From Thiodiazotropha sp050291245 (GTDB lineage Bacteria > Pseudomonadota > Gammaproteobacteria > Chromatiales > Chromatiaceae), in the NCBI GenBank assembly GCA_050291245.1, contig JBNKJP010000059.1:1-64000 (forward strand): a stretch of DNA of 64,000 nucleotides, written 5' to 3'. Of the stretch, positions 50,243 to 60,131 are shown one piece after another. A program made the position numbers and the translations under genes. Each line of letters starts with the position of its first letter. The first letter of the stretch is position 1. Under the pieces are notes generated by a model. It searched no databases and was not told the DNA's origin. It saw only the letters and a list, made by a program, of their open reading frames with translations.

Positions 50243-52411
50243 ATGATAAATTGTTCGATGAAGCAACATCGCAACAGCCTGTCTATGGCTATTGCAGTAA
50301 CTACTACCCTGATGCTTACAGCTTGCGGCAGTGATAACAACAGCAACACTGTAAGCAAGCCGGCCGTACCACAAGGTCTTGGTTATAGTCAGCACGTTTC
50401 CGAACCCGACGCCAACTACCCATTCCCTGTCATTGAAAATGCTGATAACAACGCGGACAGCGCTCTCAAACGAACCCTGAACGATAACCCTGTGGCTTAT
50501 GCGTTACGTGGTATCAATTCGGTATGGAAAGGCACTACCGATGCATACCAACAAGCATCCACAGGTGACGGTCCCAATACGGAAGACCTGACGGCTGATC
50601 CAATTGTTGATGCGGATATCTGGGCAGAAAACATTCAGTATGTAGTCAACGTGACGGCCAACCGTACAGAGGATCAGGCTATTTTGGCATTCCTGGATGA
50701 CCGTCGCAGCAAAAACTACAGCGTAATTGATGGTTTCGGCCCACTGACTCAAGCGTGGGTAGACGCCTCTGGCGCCTATGTTGAACTGGACGGCATCAAG
50801 AAATCCGATGTACTGAACAACGTCAACTACGAACCCGCCAGTAATGATGATTCCAAATATGTGGGCGCCGCGACCGCTTATGTGGATGATGATACTTTTA
50901 CCGACGGCGTGCAACCACTAACCAAGGCGGCGGATCTGGTTTACCTGTTTCGCCAGACTTCTCCTGCCTCTACCAGCGCCTCAAAATACCTGTTCTCAAC
51001 GCCACGTCCGTGGCGCATGAATGATACCGGCACCATCGATTTCCTGGGCACCACCGATTACACCTACAGCTGCGTGGATGAATCCGGCTCGGAAACACTG
51101 AAAAACTACGACACATACACCAGCAGCGTTTCTGTGATACCGGGCCTGATATGCGCCCGTCGCGCACACAGTGCCTCTAAAGATACTGCGGGTGTTCTCT
51201 ATACCTCAACCACTGAAAACCGCCGTAAAGATGGTGGCTTTCCAAGCGGCCACACCAACGCCGCTTATCTCGCGGCCATAGCTTACGCCTACGCACTGCC
51301 TGAGCGTTACACCGAAATGCTGACCCGCGCTTCTCAGCTGGGTGAAGACCGTATCATCGCCGGCATGCACTCTCCGGTTGATGTGATTGGCGGTCGTATT
51401 CACGCTCTGACTGTTGCCGCTTACGCGCTGAATCAGCCGGAAGGTGCTCTGATTGCGGCCGATGCTGTAACAAGCGTTCAAAACCATTTCGGTTCGCTGT
51501 CTGATGAAGCAGACATGAGCCTCTATGAGTATGCGCACCGGACAGTAGCAGATGAAGCGGGTTACACCTATACCGACAACGGTATCGAGTATGTCAACGT
51601 AGAAGTCTTCGACAACAACATCTATGACGATCACGAAGCTAACAAAGCGCTGTACCGTTCACGGTTGACTTACGGCTTTGCTCAAAACGCTGAGAATGCC
51701 GGCAAAGGCGCTGAAGTCCCTGCGGGCGCAGAAGCTCTGCTGAAATCCCGTCAGCCATACCTGTCTGATGAACAACGTCGCGCGGTTCTGGCAACCACTG
51801 AAGTGGATTCTGGTTACCCGATTTTGGACAACAGCAACGGTTGGGGCCGCATCGACCTGGTGACTGCCGCAGACGGCTACGGGGCTTTTGATGGTGACGT
51901 AGACATTTACATGAGTGCCAACGACGGTGGCTTTAGCGCACAGGACTGGTGGCGCAATGACATATCCGGCGAAGGTAAGCTGACCAAGTCCGGCACAGGC
52001 ACTCTGACCCTGACCGGTGATAACACTTACACTGGCGGCACAGTGCTCAATGAAGGCGTACTGGAAGCCACTTCAAATTCAGCATTCGGTACAGGCGATC
52101 TGTACGTCAGCTCAGGCTCTGCTCTGGTTAACGCCGAAGGCGCTCTAGCGCTTACCAACCTGGTGCTGGAGGGTGCCGGTATACTGGAAATCAAGGTGGA
52201 CGGTGACGAAGCCCAGATTACTGCTTCCGGTACAGCTTATATTGATGGCGGTTCTCTGAAATTGATCTTCGATACCGCACCAGCCACTGGCACTCAACTC
52301 ACACTGATTAGTGCAAATAAAGTGGGTGGCGAGTTCACTTCTGTGGATGCCGGTGAGGTGGACGTTACTCTGGAATACACCGACGCTACGATCGTAGCAA
52401 CAGTACACTAA
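50243..52411 (+). CDS. PAP2-type phosphatase lipoprotein with autotransporter-associated repeat
   Basis: 722 residues from ATG 50243 (GTG 50234 and ATG 50258 are alternatives). The N-terminus is a lipoprotein signal ending LMLTAC-GSD, so it is likely to be membrane-anchored. The PAP2/vanadium-haloperoxidase core (about 225-395) has KYLFSTPRPWRM, GGFPSGHTNAAYLAAIAYAYALPERY and GEDRIIAGMHSPVDVIGGR, the three phosphatase motifs. A C-terminal module (about 585-720) has KSGTGTLTLTGDNTYTGGTVLNEGVLEATSNSAFG, an autotransporter-associated beta-strand repeat, but no translocator barrel follows. It should hydrolyse phosphate esters outside the cytoplasm. Confidence 0.88.
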   Translation: MINCSMKQHRNSLSMAIAVTTTLMLTACGSDNNSNTVSKPAVPQGLGYSQHVSEPDANYPFPVIENADNNADSALKRTLNDNPVAYALRGINSVWKGTTDAYQQASTGDGPNTEDLTADPIVDADIWAENIQYVVNVTANRTEDQAILAFLDDRRSKNYSVIDGFGPLTQAWVDASGAYVELDGIKKSDVLNNVNYEPASNDDSKYVGAATAYVDDDTFTDGVQPLTKAADLVYLFRQTSPASTSASKYLFSTPRPWRMNDTGTIDFLGTTDYTYSCVDESGSETLKNYDTYTSSVSVIPGLICARRAHSASKDTAGVLYTSTTENRRKDGGFPSGHTNAAYLAAIAYAYALPERYTEMLTRASQLGEDRIIAGMHSPVDVIGGRIHALTVAAYALNQPEGALIAADAVTSVQNHFGSLSDEADMSLYEYAHRTVADEAGYTYTDNGIEYVNVEVFDNNIYDDHEANKALYRSRLTYGFAQNAENAGKGAEVPAGAEALLKSRQPYLSDEQRRAVLATTEVDSGYPILDNSNGWGRIDLVTAADGYGAFDGDVDIYMSANDGGFSAQDWWRNDISGEGKLTKSGTGTLTLTGDNTYTGGTVLNEGVLEATSNSAFGTGDLYVSSGSALVNAEGALALTNLVLEGAGILEIKVDGDEAQITASGTAYIDGGSLKLIFDTAPATGTQLTLISANKVGGEFTSVDAGEVDVTLEYTDATIVATVH

Positions 52412-52962
52412 CCCTATAATCTGTCGACGTGACCTCCGTTCGATTCCGGATCGAGCGGAGGTCCACGACAACCTTCCCCAAATCTCTTTCTGATTTTGCT
52501 CGGCGTATTGGATGCTCAGGCAGTCATAAATGCCCTTTCATTCGTAAGCCAACGGTTAGCCCTGCTTGGCTGTTCGGTTAGCAACAGGGCAGACTGTCTA
52601 GTATCAGGCTCCCTGATAATATATGATGAGTGGTGGCATCTTAGGAATTATAGTAATTAACGGTTTGCTGAAACCAACAGGTTAATATTAGAATTTATTA
52701 GTTTTTTGCTCGTTTCAATAGCAGGAACTGTTTGCAGAATATTAACCCAGGCAGTCACGGGGTATGACGATTTCGAGTACTTGTAACACTTAACCCGTCA
52801 TAAACGCCCCACAAGGAAGTTTATTCCTAATATTGCCGGTACTAATTCAAGCATTGTAGTACTTACATTCTTGCGCGGAATGAGAACATAACTTGTGTTC
52901 ATTCTGCAGCCGGGTTAGTCGTAGCTGTTACCTTGGAACGGCTCTTTTGTCTGAGTAGGAAT
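52412..52962. other. 551-bp intergenic region without a gene
   Basis: It begins with a hairpin-forming stretch (GACCTCCG...CGGAGGTC at about 52431-52463), probably the PAP2 transcript end. No coding frame is convincing in the remainder, which is AT-rich. Confidence 0.5.
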
Positions 52963-54222
52963 ATGAATAAAGTAAATAAATATCTAATATTTAGTTTTTA
53001 TAGTCTTCTGATTTCAATCACTGTAACCCCAGCAGAAGCAGAGCCCTCCAGAACGATAACCAAGGATGACATTACATATATTGGAGCATTTCGGTTTGAA
53101 CCTTTAACAAACGAATATGGAGCGACTGACCGAGCCAAAGGCGGACTGGCACTGTCCGGTGATAGCGAATCACTTTATTTGGTTGGCAAAAATGGATCGA
53201 TTGCGGAATATGAAATTCCAGAAATTGTTAATTCCTGGGATATTAACGATCTCAATACCACCGCGCCTGCAACGCAACCCTTCGCGATGATGTTAGCGGC
53301 GTCTAAAACCTCTCAAGCCACCACCCCTGAAGACTTGGATCTAAATTATGTTACCGGCCTGGCGCTCATAAACAATCAGTTATATATGTACACCGCAATT
53401 TATTACGATGGCGGTGTTACTCAAGTTAATACGACTTTTGCAATAGCTGATCCTGGCAACCTGAAAGAATCAACTATACGCGGCTATTTTCAGATGGAAG
53501 GCAAGGTTCACGCTGCAGGATGGTTCTCACCAATACCAACAGAGTTTCAAAATATGCTCGGTGGTGACTATATCGCCGGCCATGCCGCCAATTTTCCGAT
53601 TAATGCACGTCACAGCATGGGGCCAAGCTTATTTGTTTTTAATTCTGAAGATCTTCAATCAGCAGAAGCAAATAGTGTAGTTAAAACAACACCATTGATC
53701 GACTATGATATTAATAACCTTTTGCACGAAGACAGGTTTAATGAAACCTTAAATAATGATATGTGGACAGAAATATCGGAAGCACATTATGGTTTTATAA
53801 TTCCTGGCACAGCAACCTATTTAGTAGTAGGAAATAGTGGCGGACATAAAGATGGCATTGGTTATAAGATCACACAAAGTGATGGGCATTTGTGCGGTGG
53901 TTCGTGTGCATATAACGCAGAAGATTATTATAATTATATGTGGTTATACAACATAAATGATCTCAGTTCCGTTTTAAATCATGAAAAGCAACCAAGCGAC
54001 ATAATACCGTACGATTTTGGTGAACTTGAAACGAAGTTTATGCAAACTAATGTAAATATACCAAGTAAGGTTTCCGCAGCCGTATATGATAAAAATAAAA
54101 ATTTGCTTTATGTGACTTTATACAATGCCGATAGAAATGGGTACGCGTACTATCCACTTTGTTTGGTATATAAAATAGCATTGGATCGACCCTCTCCCCC
54201 AACCTCAATAAGGATACTCTGA
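52963..54222 (+). CDS. Conserved exported protein, beta-propeller-like (intact paralogue)
   Basis: 419 residues from ATG 52963, with GAGTAGGA upstream and a signal peptide (1-26, ending AEA). The mature part has DITYIGAFRFEPL and GLALSGDSESLYLVGKNGSIAEYEIPEIV, a repetitive beta-strand pattern, then HAAGWFSPIPTEFQNMLGGDYIAGHAANFPINARHSMGPSLFVF and NSGGHKDGIGYKI. Two broken copies lie at 48269-49498 and 49719-50011. No family name is recognised; six to seven repeat blades would fit a propeller. It is low in GC, like the surrounding island. Confidence 0.75.
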   Translation: MNKVNKYLIFSFYSLLISITVTPAEAEPSRTITKDDITYIGAFRFEPLTNEYGATDRAKGGLALSGDSESLYLVGKNGSIAEYEIPEIVNSWDINDLNTTAPATQPFAMMLAASKTSQATTPEDLDLNYVTGLALINNQLYMYTAIYYDGGVTQVNTTFAIADPGNLKESTIRGYFQMEGKVHAAGWFSPIPTEFQNMLGGDYIAGHAANFPINARHSMGPSLFVFNSEDLQSAEANSVVKTTPLIDYDINNLLHEDRFNETLNNDMWTEISEAHYGFIIPGTATYLVVGNSGGHKDGIGYKITQSDGHLCGGSCAYNAEDYYNYMWLYNINDLSSVLNHEKQPSDIIPYDFGELETKFMQTNVNIPSKVSAAVYDKNKNLLYVTLYNADRNGYAYYPLCLVYKIALDRPSPPTSIRIL

Positions 54223-54722
54223 TCTTCAACACAAATGTAGACACGAGTATAAGCAGCTATCAATAACGGAGTGCACCGTGTCCATGAATTAGCATTTAGC
54301 ACTCCTGTTTAAGCAAACATTATCGCCGCACTACGCATCCAGACAGAACCGACGATTTCCCTCGTTATAAACAACAAGGCGAAATTACTGGTCATACCCT
54401 GTTTTCCCCTGTGATTCTTGAAGGGCACTCAACGCGATCGAAATGCAATTCGACTCCACGCAATGCCTGTATAATTGTTTCCATTTGATGATATTCCTAG
54501 GTCAGATGACGGCATTCGAGCAAACCGGCCATGATTGACTTCTCAGTTGGATGCTCGCATGCATCAATGGCATTGAAGCTTGCGGCACGGCGGGCCGGTC
54601 ATACCCCGGTAACAACGCCCTTACCCCAGATAACAAAAAAAGTTACGATAAAATCGCTGCCATTACGCAGGTAGAGAATACGCTCGATCTTGAGAAAATC
54701 CGCAGCATGTAATAGTAAGCGA
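54223..54722. other. 500-bp region with a GNAT gene remnant
   Basis: Only the remnant at 54259-54433 is recognisable. The remaining 290 bp up to the glycosyltransferase stop show no credible frame. Confidence 0.5.
54259..54433 (+). pseudogene. Remnant of a GNAT acetyltransferase gene
   Basis: The frame NNGVHRVHELAFSTPV-stop-ANIIAALRIQTEPTISLV, then after a frameshift GEITGHTLFSPVILEGH, aligns with residues 14-60 of the intact GNAT protein at 45790-46302 (NQGVRRVNELAFGTPAEANL...). It has an internal stop, a frameshift and no 3' half. Confidence 0.75.
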
Positions 54723-55535
54723 TCATGAAGGAGGGTTATACGCACCGACGCAGGCCTTAATAAGCACCTTAAGAATCGACAAATTTCCCTTTAAACCGCT
54801 GATCTTGGTTGGTAGCTCGCCTTTGGGATAGCGCCGAATAGTTGGCAACTCGATACAGTTATAGTTGAGTTTGGGTACCCTGTATGACAAATATGCCAGC
54901 AATTCGTAGGTAAGGAACACATCACGAAAAGGAGCAATCTGCGGATCAAGCAAAATCTTCCTGCTATAGCCCCTAAAGCCCTGCGTGCTGTCTGTCCATC
55001 GAAAACCAGAAAAAAGGCTAAGTATGGGAGCGTGGATAAAGCGGATGGCAAATTTACGTGAAAGTGGCGTATTTTCAGCTATGCCGCCAGGTATGAAACG
55101 TGATGCCTGTACAAAATCTTTCCCTTGCTGCAATGCTTCAATAAAACGCGCAATAGCATCTGGATCATCCTTATCGTTGCCGTCAATCGTAACGACTCCC
55201 TGGTAGTTCTGATCCAGCGCAAACGCGTACGCGCAACGGAGTTGCGCGCTCAACTTACCCGGTCCTGTCTTAATGAGCAAGCCGCGTACACCTTTTTCCT
55301 GCAGGTATTCAGGCGACAATGAACCATCGGTGCTACCTCCATCAATAATAATAATATCGGCAATGCTCGAAATCCGCAATGTGGCCATACGATCAAGGAG
55401 GCTGGTAATGCGTACCCCCTCATTGATCACGGGTATCACTACGCAATATGCATGCTGTGATCCCAACCAGAGCAGGCGATCAAATGACGGTACTTGCCAC
55501 GTGGCACGTTGCCCCTGATCGATGTAGAAATTCAT
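54723..55535 (-). CDS. Family 2 glycosyltransferase
   Basis: 270 residues (ATG 55535 with GGATGG upstream; ATG 55544 is an alternative). GT2 features are VVIPVINEGVRITSLLDRM, the DGGSTDG loop and VVTIDGNDKDDPDAI, where the usual DxD is present as DGNDKDD, then GFRWTDSTQGFRGYSRKIL, the segment typical of polyprenyl-phosphate sugar transferases (DPM1/GtrB type). It has no C-terminal membrane helices. It ends a four-gene operon with a small flippase-like protein, a TIM-barrel isomerase and an SDR, so it probably transfers the sugar they make to a lipid or glycan. Confidence 0.88.
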   Translation of the reverse strand: MNFYIDQGQRATWQVPSFDRLLWLGSQHAYCVVIPVINEGVRITSLLDRMATLRISSIADIIIIDGGSTDGSLSPEYLQEKGVRGLLIKTGPGKLSAQLRCAYAFALDQNYQGVVTIDGNDKDDPDAIARFIEALQQGKDFVQASRFIPGGIAENTPLSRKFAIRFIHAPILSLFSGFRWTDSTQGFRGYSRKILLDPQIAPFRDVFLTYELLAYLSYRVPKLNYNCIELPTIRRYPKGELPTKISGLKGNLSILKVLIKACVGAYNPPS

Positions 55536-55553
55536 ACTTACCATCCAAATAGT

Positions 55554-55910
55554 TCAAGCTATCCGTGCCGTAATCAACACTACACCTGCAATCACCAGCA
55601 AAATTCCAAAACCAGTGGTCCAGTAGAATGGCTCTTTGAAAAACAAAACCGAAAACAACGCAACTGTCGCTACCGCTCCAGAAGTTAATACTGGGTGAGC
55701 CACATTGAGAGGTAAACGCGAAAGTGCCGCTGCATACAAGAGAAATGCAGATCCATATAGGCCCAGCCCCAACCAAAATGGCCAGTTACTTAAAGTACCA
55801 CTCAGATCGTGCAGTGATGGAAATTGGCGCGGCGGGATCATAGCTATCTTGATTAGCACACTGGCCGAAGCATTTGCAGTAATCCCAAGCATCAAAATTA
55901 GCCACTTCAT
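55554..55910 (-). CDS. SMR/ArnE-like small membrane transporter
   Basis: 118 residues with four predicted membrane helices (about 3-20, 42-62, 70-92, 97-116). LYAAALSRLPLNVAHPVLTSGAVATVALFSVLFFKEPFYWTTGFGILLVIAGVVLI matches the EamA/SMR fold of ArnE/ArnF, which flip undecaprenyl-phosphate sugars. Its start overlaps the upstream stop (ATGA), and the GT2 gene follows after 9-18 bp. A flippase role for a lipid-linked sugar is inferred from the operon. Confidence 0.8.
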   Translation of the reverse strand: MKWLILMLGITANASASVLIKIAMIPPRQFPSLHDLSGTLSNWPFWLGLGLYGSAFLLYAAALSRLPLNVAHPVLTSGAVATVALFSVLFFKEPFYWTTGFGILLVIAGVVLITARIA

Positions 55911-56743
55911 AAATGAATACTGTCGCTATTCAGGCGATAGTGTTGATTAGCTGTACTCAGCGCACGTTCAATCGACACCAAATGGGGTTCATCATGGGTA
56001 GCTACCATTTCAATGGTAACCAGGTGATAAGGTAAATGTTCGGATAATGCCTGCTGCATAGCGAAATGGTCCGTATTGCCATCACCAAGCGGTAATAGAT
56101 GAGGCTCACTGACATGTACGTGCCCAATCAATTCTGAGCACATCGATAATACAATAGCGGGATTTTCGCTATTAATAGTCAGTGCTCCCGTATCAAACTG
56201 CATACGGATGGCGGAGTGCGAAACAAGTGTCACAACATGAGCAGTTTCCGAAGTATTTGTCATGAAATTCGCAGCGTAACAAGAAGGATTTGGCTCAAGA
56301 CAAATCATGACCCCATAAGTAGCTGCAACATCACCGGCCCTTCGAAAAAAGGAAGTAGCTACATCGAATACCTCGGAATCGCCTATTCCGCTACGATCAC
56401 GGTTTTTAGGTGATCCAAACACCAGTCGCGGTGCTTCCAATATGGATCCAATCCGGCAGATCGCCTCTAGATGCTGCAGTAGTAGTGTTTGAGATTTTGA
56501 TGAGCCAAAAATGTTGAGCCCATTCGTGCCAAACAGTAAGGCTTGCATGCCGGTGATTTCTATACCTCGAACTGCCCACCATTGTTTGACTTTGAGAATA
56601 TCGTCCCGTGTCGCTTCTCTCGGGTTAGAAAAATACTTGCCTGGAGCAATGTCAATGGCATCCACAGAGAAACGTTGTAGCAACCGGACAACAGATTCAT
56701 CTTCCGTCACGTCCCAGGCAATATTCGAGATGCCGAGCCTCAT
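55907..56743 (-). CDS. Sugar phosphate isomerase/epimerase (TIM barrel)
   Basis: 278 residues of the xylose isomerase-like/AP endonuclease 2 barrel fold. The likely metal ligands can be read: Glu in ICLEPNP, Asp in QFDTGAL, His in GHVHVSEP, and Glu in LVTIEMV near the C-terminus. VFGSPKNRDR is also family-like. The true substrate is unknown. It overlaps both its upstream neighbour (56740-56743) and the flippase-like gene (55907-55910) by 4 bp, so the three are translationally coupled. Confidence 0.85.
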   Translation of the reverse strand: MRLGISNIAWDVTEDESVVRLLQRFSVDAIDIAPGKYFSNPREATRDDILKVKQWWAVRGIEITGMQALLFGTNGLNIFGSSKSQTLLLQHLEAICRIGSILEAPRLVFGSPKNRDRSGIGDSEVFDVATSFFRRAGDVAATYGVMICLEPNPSCYAANFMTNTSETAHVVTLVSHSAIRMQFDTGALTINSENPAIVLSMCSELIGHVHVSEPHLLPLGDGNTDHFAMQQALSEHLPYHLVTIEMVATHDEPHLVSIERALSTANQHYRLNSDSIHL

Positions 56744-57543
56744 ACGATTGCTTCATCTTTGGCTAATGAGACTTTAGGCTCAGTCTGAGCATAGGCACGA
56801 ACTGCCTGAATGGTTTCGCGTTGACTGTACTGATAAAATCCCTCCCCCCCAAACATAGTTGCATGGCATGTACGCATGTCATAGGCTGGCGGGTCGTTGG
56901 CACTGGTATTCTTGAAGTGTTTGCCGAATCCATACTTCGAAACCTCAGCAACGCTAATTGGCTCAGCAGTAAGATGCACAAGTTTTAACTCTGCTTTCAA
57001 CGCAATTTGAATATCCCACCATAGGTTAACCATTGGATAAAACTGAAAAATGGCTCGCTTATCTAGGGCCTGCAAGTTATTCTCATTCAAAAGATCATAA
57101 ATTACGTTCTTACGCAAACCTGTCCCAACAAGACCAGGAAGCCTAACAATTAAGTAGTCGGAAAAATGACTCTTGACAAATTTTTCCAGCATAAGTCTAT
57201 GGAGACCATAGGGATGAAGGCCTTCCTCATTAACTGGGGAGAATTCGTTTACATCCACAGGTTTCTTGAAAACATCTACAGTGCTTATCAAAATGAAAGT
57301 ATTACAACTTATCGTTTTAAGGTAGGAAATTAGCGTATCAATATTTTTTTGATCAGCCAGGGGTTCACGATTGGCGATCCATTTTTGTGCTGGGGCAGCC
57401 GCGCATACTACGTTATCATAATCAGAACAAGAGATTTTGCCAACATTCTTTCTGTTAAACAAATACTTGAAATTGCTCTGTCTAAGTAGTGTTCCACCTA
57501 CAAAACCTGAGTGCCCAATTAGTGCGTTGCCAAGATCTTTCAT
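56740..57543 (-). CDS. SDR-type sugar epimerase/dehydratase-like protein
   Basis: 267 residues. The N-terminus is a short Rossmann start, NALIGHSGFVGGTLLRQ, instead of the full GxxGxxG, and there is FILISTVDVF followed by YGLHRLMLEKF, where the usual Tyr-x3-Lys is Tyr-x3-Arg. VRLPGLVGTGLRKNVIYDLL resembles extended SDRs acting on nucleotide sugars. The catalytic Lys is therefore missing or shifted, and activity is uncertain. It is the first gene of the four-gene operon that ends at 54723. Confidence 0.78.
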   Translation of the reverse strand: MKDLGNALIGHSGFVGGTLLRQSNFKYLFNRKNVGKISCSDYDNVVCAAAPAQKWIANREPLADQKNIDTLISYLKTISCNTFILISTVDVFKKPVDVNEFSPVNEEGLHPYGLHRLMLEKFVKSHFSDYLIVRLPGLVGTGLRKNVIYDLLNENNLQALDKRAIFQFYPMVNLWWDIQIALKAELKLVHLTAEPISVAEVSKYGFGKHFKNTSANDPPAYDMRTCHATMFGGEGFYQYSQRETIQAVRAYAQTEPKVSLAKDEAIV

Positions 57544-58942
57544 TGTATCGTGACTCCCTCAAGTTAATATTATCGACATAACTTTTCTGCTCCATTCTCC
57601 CGATTTTCTATCGATTCTGAAAACGAAAGTTCATCAAGTGAAGATACCAGTGAAAAACCTACTTTCGTTGATTCTGCATTCACCAATCCAAAAAAAGATC
57701 ACGTTTTTTAACTCAGGCTAAAGCTTACGATATATATTCATTTATTGGTTGCCCGAGAATCCTTAACCCGACACTAGAATCTTGATAATTTTAATAAATG
57801 ACTAGATTGTTTTCAAAATATTTTGAAAGCTGTTTTGATATATATTATTACTGTATATATTCGCACTTAAAAATGTTAAATACCTTATTGCTTAGCAGCT
57901 GAGACTGATGAGCCTCTTTGGCCAAATATGTATTATATAGCGACTTGTAAAACACATAAAAAGTCGCGTGGGCTGTTCGATACGAGAGATTGTAATATCG
58001 GCAATAACTTGGCACCTCCATTTACCGACAATGCTTGTTACGGTGTTCTGGCTTTATAAATAGATGTTTCCATGCTCTTCACTTGGCATTTCCATTGATT
58101 GCCGATTGATCCAAGTATCCTTCTCGGCGTGTGGATACTGCCTATCATCGCCAAGTATAGACTAAGCATGAGGTTATCTTGACAGCAATCAGGTAACAGA
58201 TAGTCCGTTCATTAGTCTCTAATGAGCCTGCAATATCCTAGATTTTCATGGTTTTGCTTGCACATATGATTCGACGCAGTTGCCATTGACGCACAAGCAT
58301 CGAAGAATGGTACAAAAGTATAACCCTTTAAATCCATAATTTGAAGAACTGAATACCTATTGTCAGCGTTAATCTTGCCGGGCAGACAGTTCTTGTGCGG
58401 TCCGCAATGAAGGAAGGAGTGTTAAGTTCGTCCAGAACTAGCTTCTTCTATAAAAATAGCGAAAAATAATTTGCAAGATACTATAAAAGTATACAATTTT
58501 GCGCCTAGATATTTTTGATTTAGATAGGGTCGAAGAACGCTTAAATAACGCTGTTAATATAATTCGAATTATTTGACACCCGGGTTTGTAACTTAAGCAG
58601 AAGGTATAGAAAGCTCCGGCCAGCCATTTAGATCGATGTTCAATTATTTCTTTTCTCAAAATTTCCATTGTTCGAGATTGGTGATTGCTGACAAGAATGG
58701 ATACACCTCACGGGGTTTCCGGCGACCTTTAAATAGACCTTCTTTGATCTTGTCGTACCGAGTAAGGTACCGACAAAAAGTACCGCCAATACCATTTTAC
58801 AATGTTGGAGTTAAGAGAGCAGTTTCTCACATATAGTGCTACCATTTTTTGTGCAAATCGAAACCAGTAGTTGTATTTATGGGACGAAGCTATAAACGCT
58901 CAGAATCCCATACTTAGGATAGACAGAAATACGGGGAAACTC

Positions 58943-59128
58943 TTAGCCTTCTTCGGAGAATCCACAGCTTTTTACCAAGAGCACTGATATATGTTCTAGC
59001 AAAGCACCGGGTGATACCTTTATGACGACGGTTACCATATATTTATCCGGGTATACATCTCTATTCAATCGACAATAATCCTCTGTGTTCAGGTCGGTAG
59101 GGATAACCAACCGCACAGTATCACTCAT
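58943..59128 (-). CDS. Possible small protein of unknown function
   Basis: 61 codons from an ATG with AAGGA 12 bp upstream. The composition (DTVRLVIPTDLNTEDYCRLNRDVYPDKY) is protein-like rather than random, but no family is recognised and no neighbour supports it. It may be a fragment of a decayed gene. Confidence 0.25.
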   Translation of the reverse strand: MSDTVRLVIPTDLNTEDYCRLNRDVYPDKYMVTVVIKVSPGALLEHISVLLVKSCGFSEEG

Positions 59129-59250
59129 ACTGCATCAGTCCTTGTTTTCGTCTCTCTTCTAGTATAAGTGTTATTCGGAGCATCCAAATGTATAAGTATT
59201 GACAGCACCCGATGCTTACATCTACTTGTCGTGCAGCCTACGAGTCAAAC

Positions 59251-59451
59251 TCACTCATTGAGTATTTCATGGTAGACACGAGCACATGCCGAACCTTTCT
59301 TTTCTACCGTGAAATATTTTCTGGATCGTTGGTAGCCTCCCTCTATTTTCCCCACAGAATACTCGATCAAATCTAACGAGCAATCTGCCTGATTCTGCGC
59401 ATTAGTGGCACCGCATTGACGCTTATAAAGAATTCGATAGATCTCTAACAA
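59251..59451 (-). CDS. Possible small Cys-containing protein or gene fragment
   Basis: The open frame gives 66 codons with a TTG start; in-frame coding-like sequence extends about 16-20 codons further upstream (LERCTDDTIGGSHCC), so the real start is unclear. Four or more Cys are present over this extended reading. No family recognised. Confidence 0.22.
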   Translation of the reverse strand: MLEIYRILYKRQCGATNAQNQADCSLDLIEYSVGKIEGGYQRSRKYFTVEKKGSACARVYHEILNE

Positions 59452-60131
59452 ACAACAGTGTGAGCCACCAATCGTATCGTCAGTACAGCGCTCCAGGAAT
59501 ACAATCTTTATTATTTACAACCTAACTCCTTTTAGAATCTATTCGATCTTACCTTGAACCATGGAATGCACTTAAAATACTCTTCTCAAAATCCCTGCAA
59601 ATGGCGCCCTGATGAGTGGATCACCACCACAGTTAAAGACCGGTCGCAAATTTTGTGCTATTGCTCTACAACAATTCGATATTGTCTAGGAAATTATTGC
59701 CTTCCGTGATTTTGGTATGACAACAACCCTGGATCTCGGCAGCAATCAGGTACGCAATGTAGATTACAGACACAGATAAACCGATTCTTCTATTTCTGCG
59801 GTCGCTGGACACTCCCAAACGACCGATCGTTTTTGAGGATTGAACCAATAATATTGTCGGTTTATGTCGTGTCTTCAATTAGAAGGATATGTCATCATCT
59901 TAAGGAACTTTAGTTTTTATTGGTAAGGCGGCTCAGCATGATAAAATAAAGTTGAACATCTAAAGGATCGTCACAAGCACATCTTGCTGAGTTAGCGGGT
60001 TAAGCGTCAGGCCAATACAACGCTTTATACGCGACTATGGCGAAGAATTTGAAGCATTGAATGCATAGCTGCGGTATTTTGAGTCAATCTATCCAAACTA
60101 AAAAACAGTTTTTCCAAGAGTGATCAGTTTT

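Larger units (their letters stand above)
57544..60131. other. 2.6-kb AT-rich gene-poor region
   Basis: No frame has convincing family features. Small open frames exist (listed where they look most protein-like), and short phrases such as GCAATCAGGTA recur (about 58187 and 59747). This reads as decayed accessory DNA. Confidence 0.6.

Noticed and set aside
58438..58668. 76-codon minus-strand frame.
   Set aside because: Rich in Ile/Phe/Arg/Ser from AT-rich DNA, no ribosome site and no similarity recognised.
59666..59878. 70-codon minus-strand frame in the gene-poor region.
   Set aside because: No convincing start signal or family features; amino acid pattern looks random.
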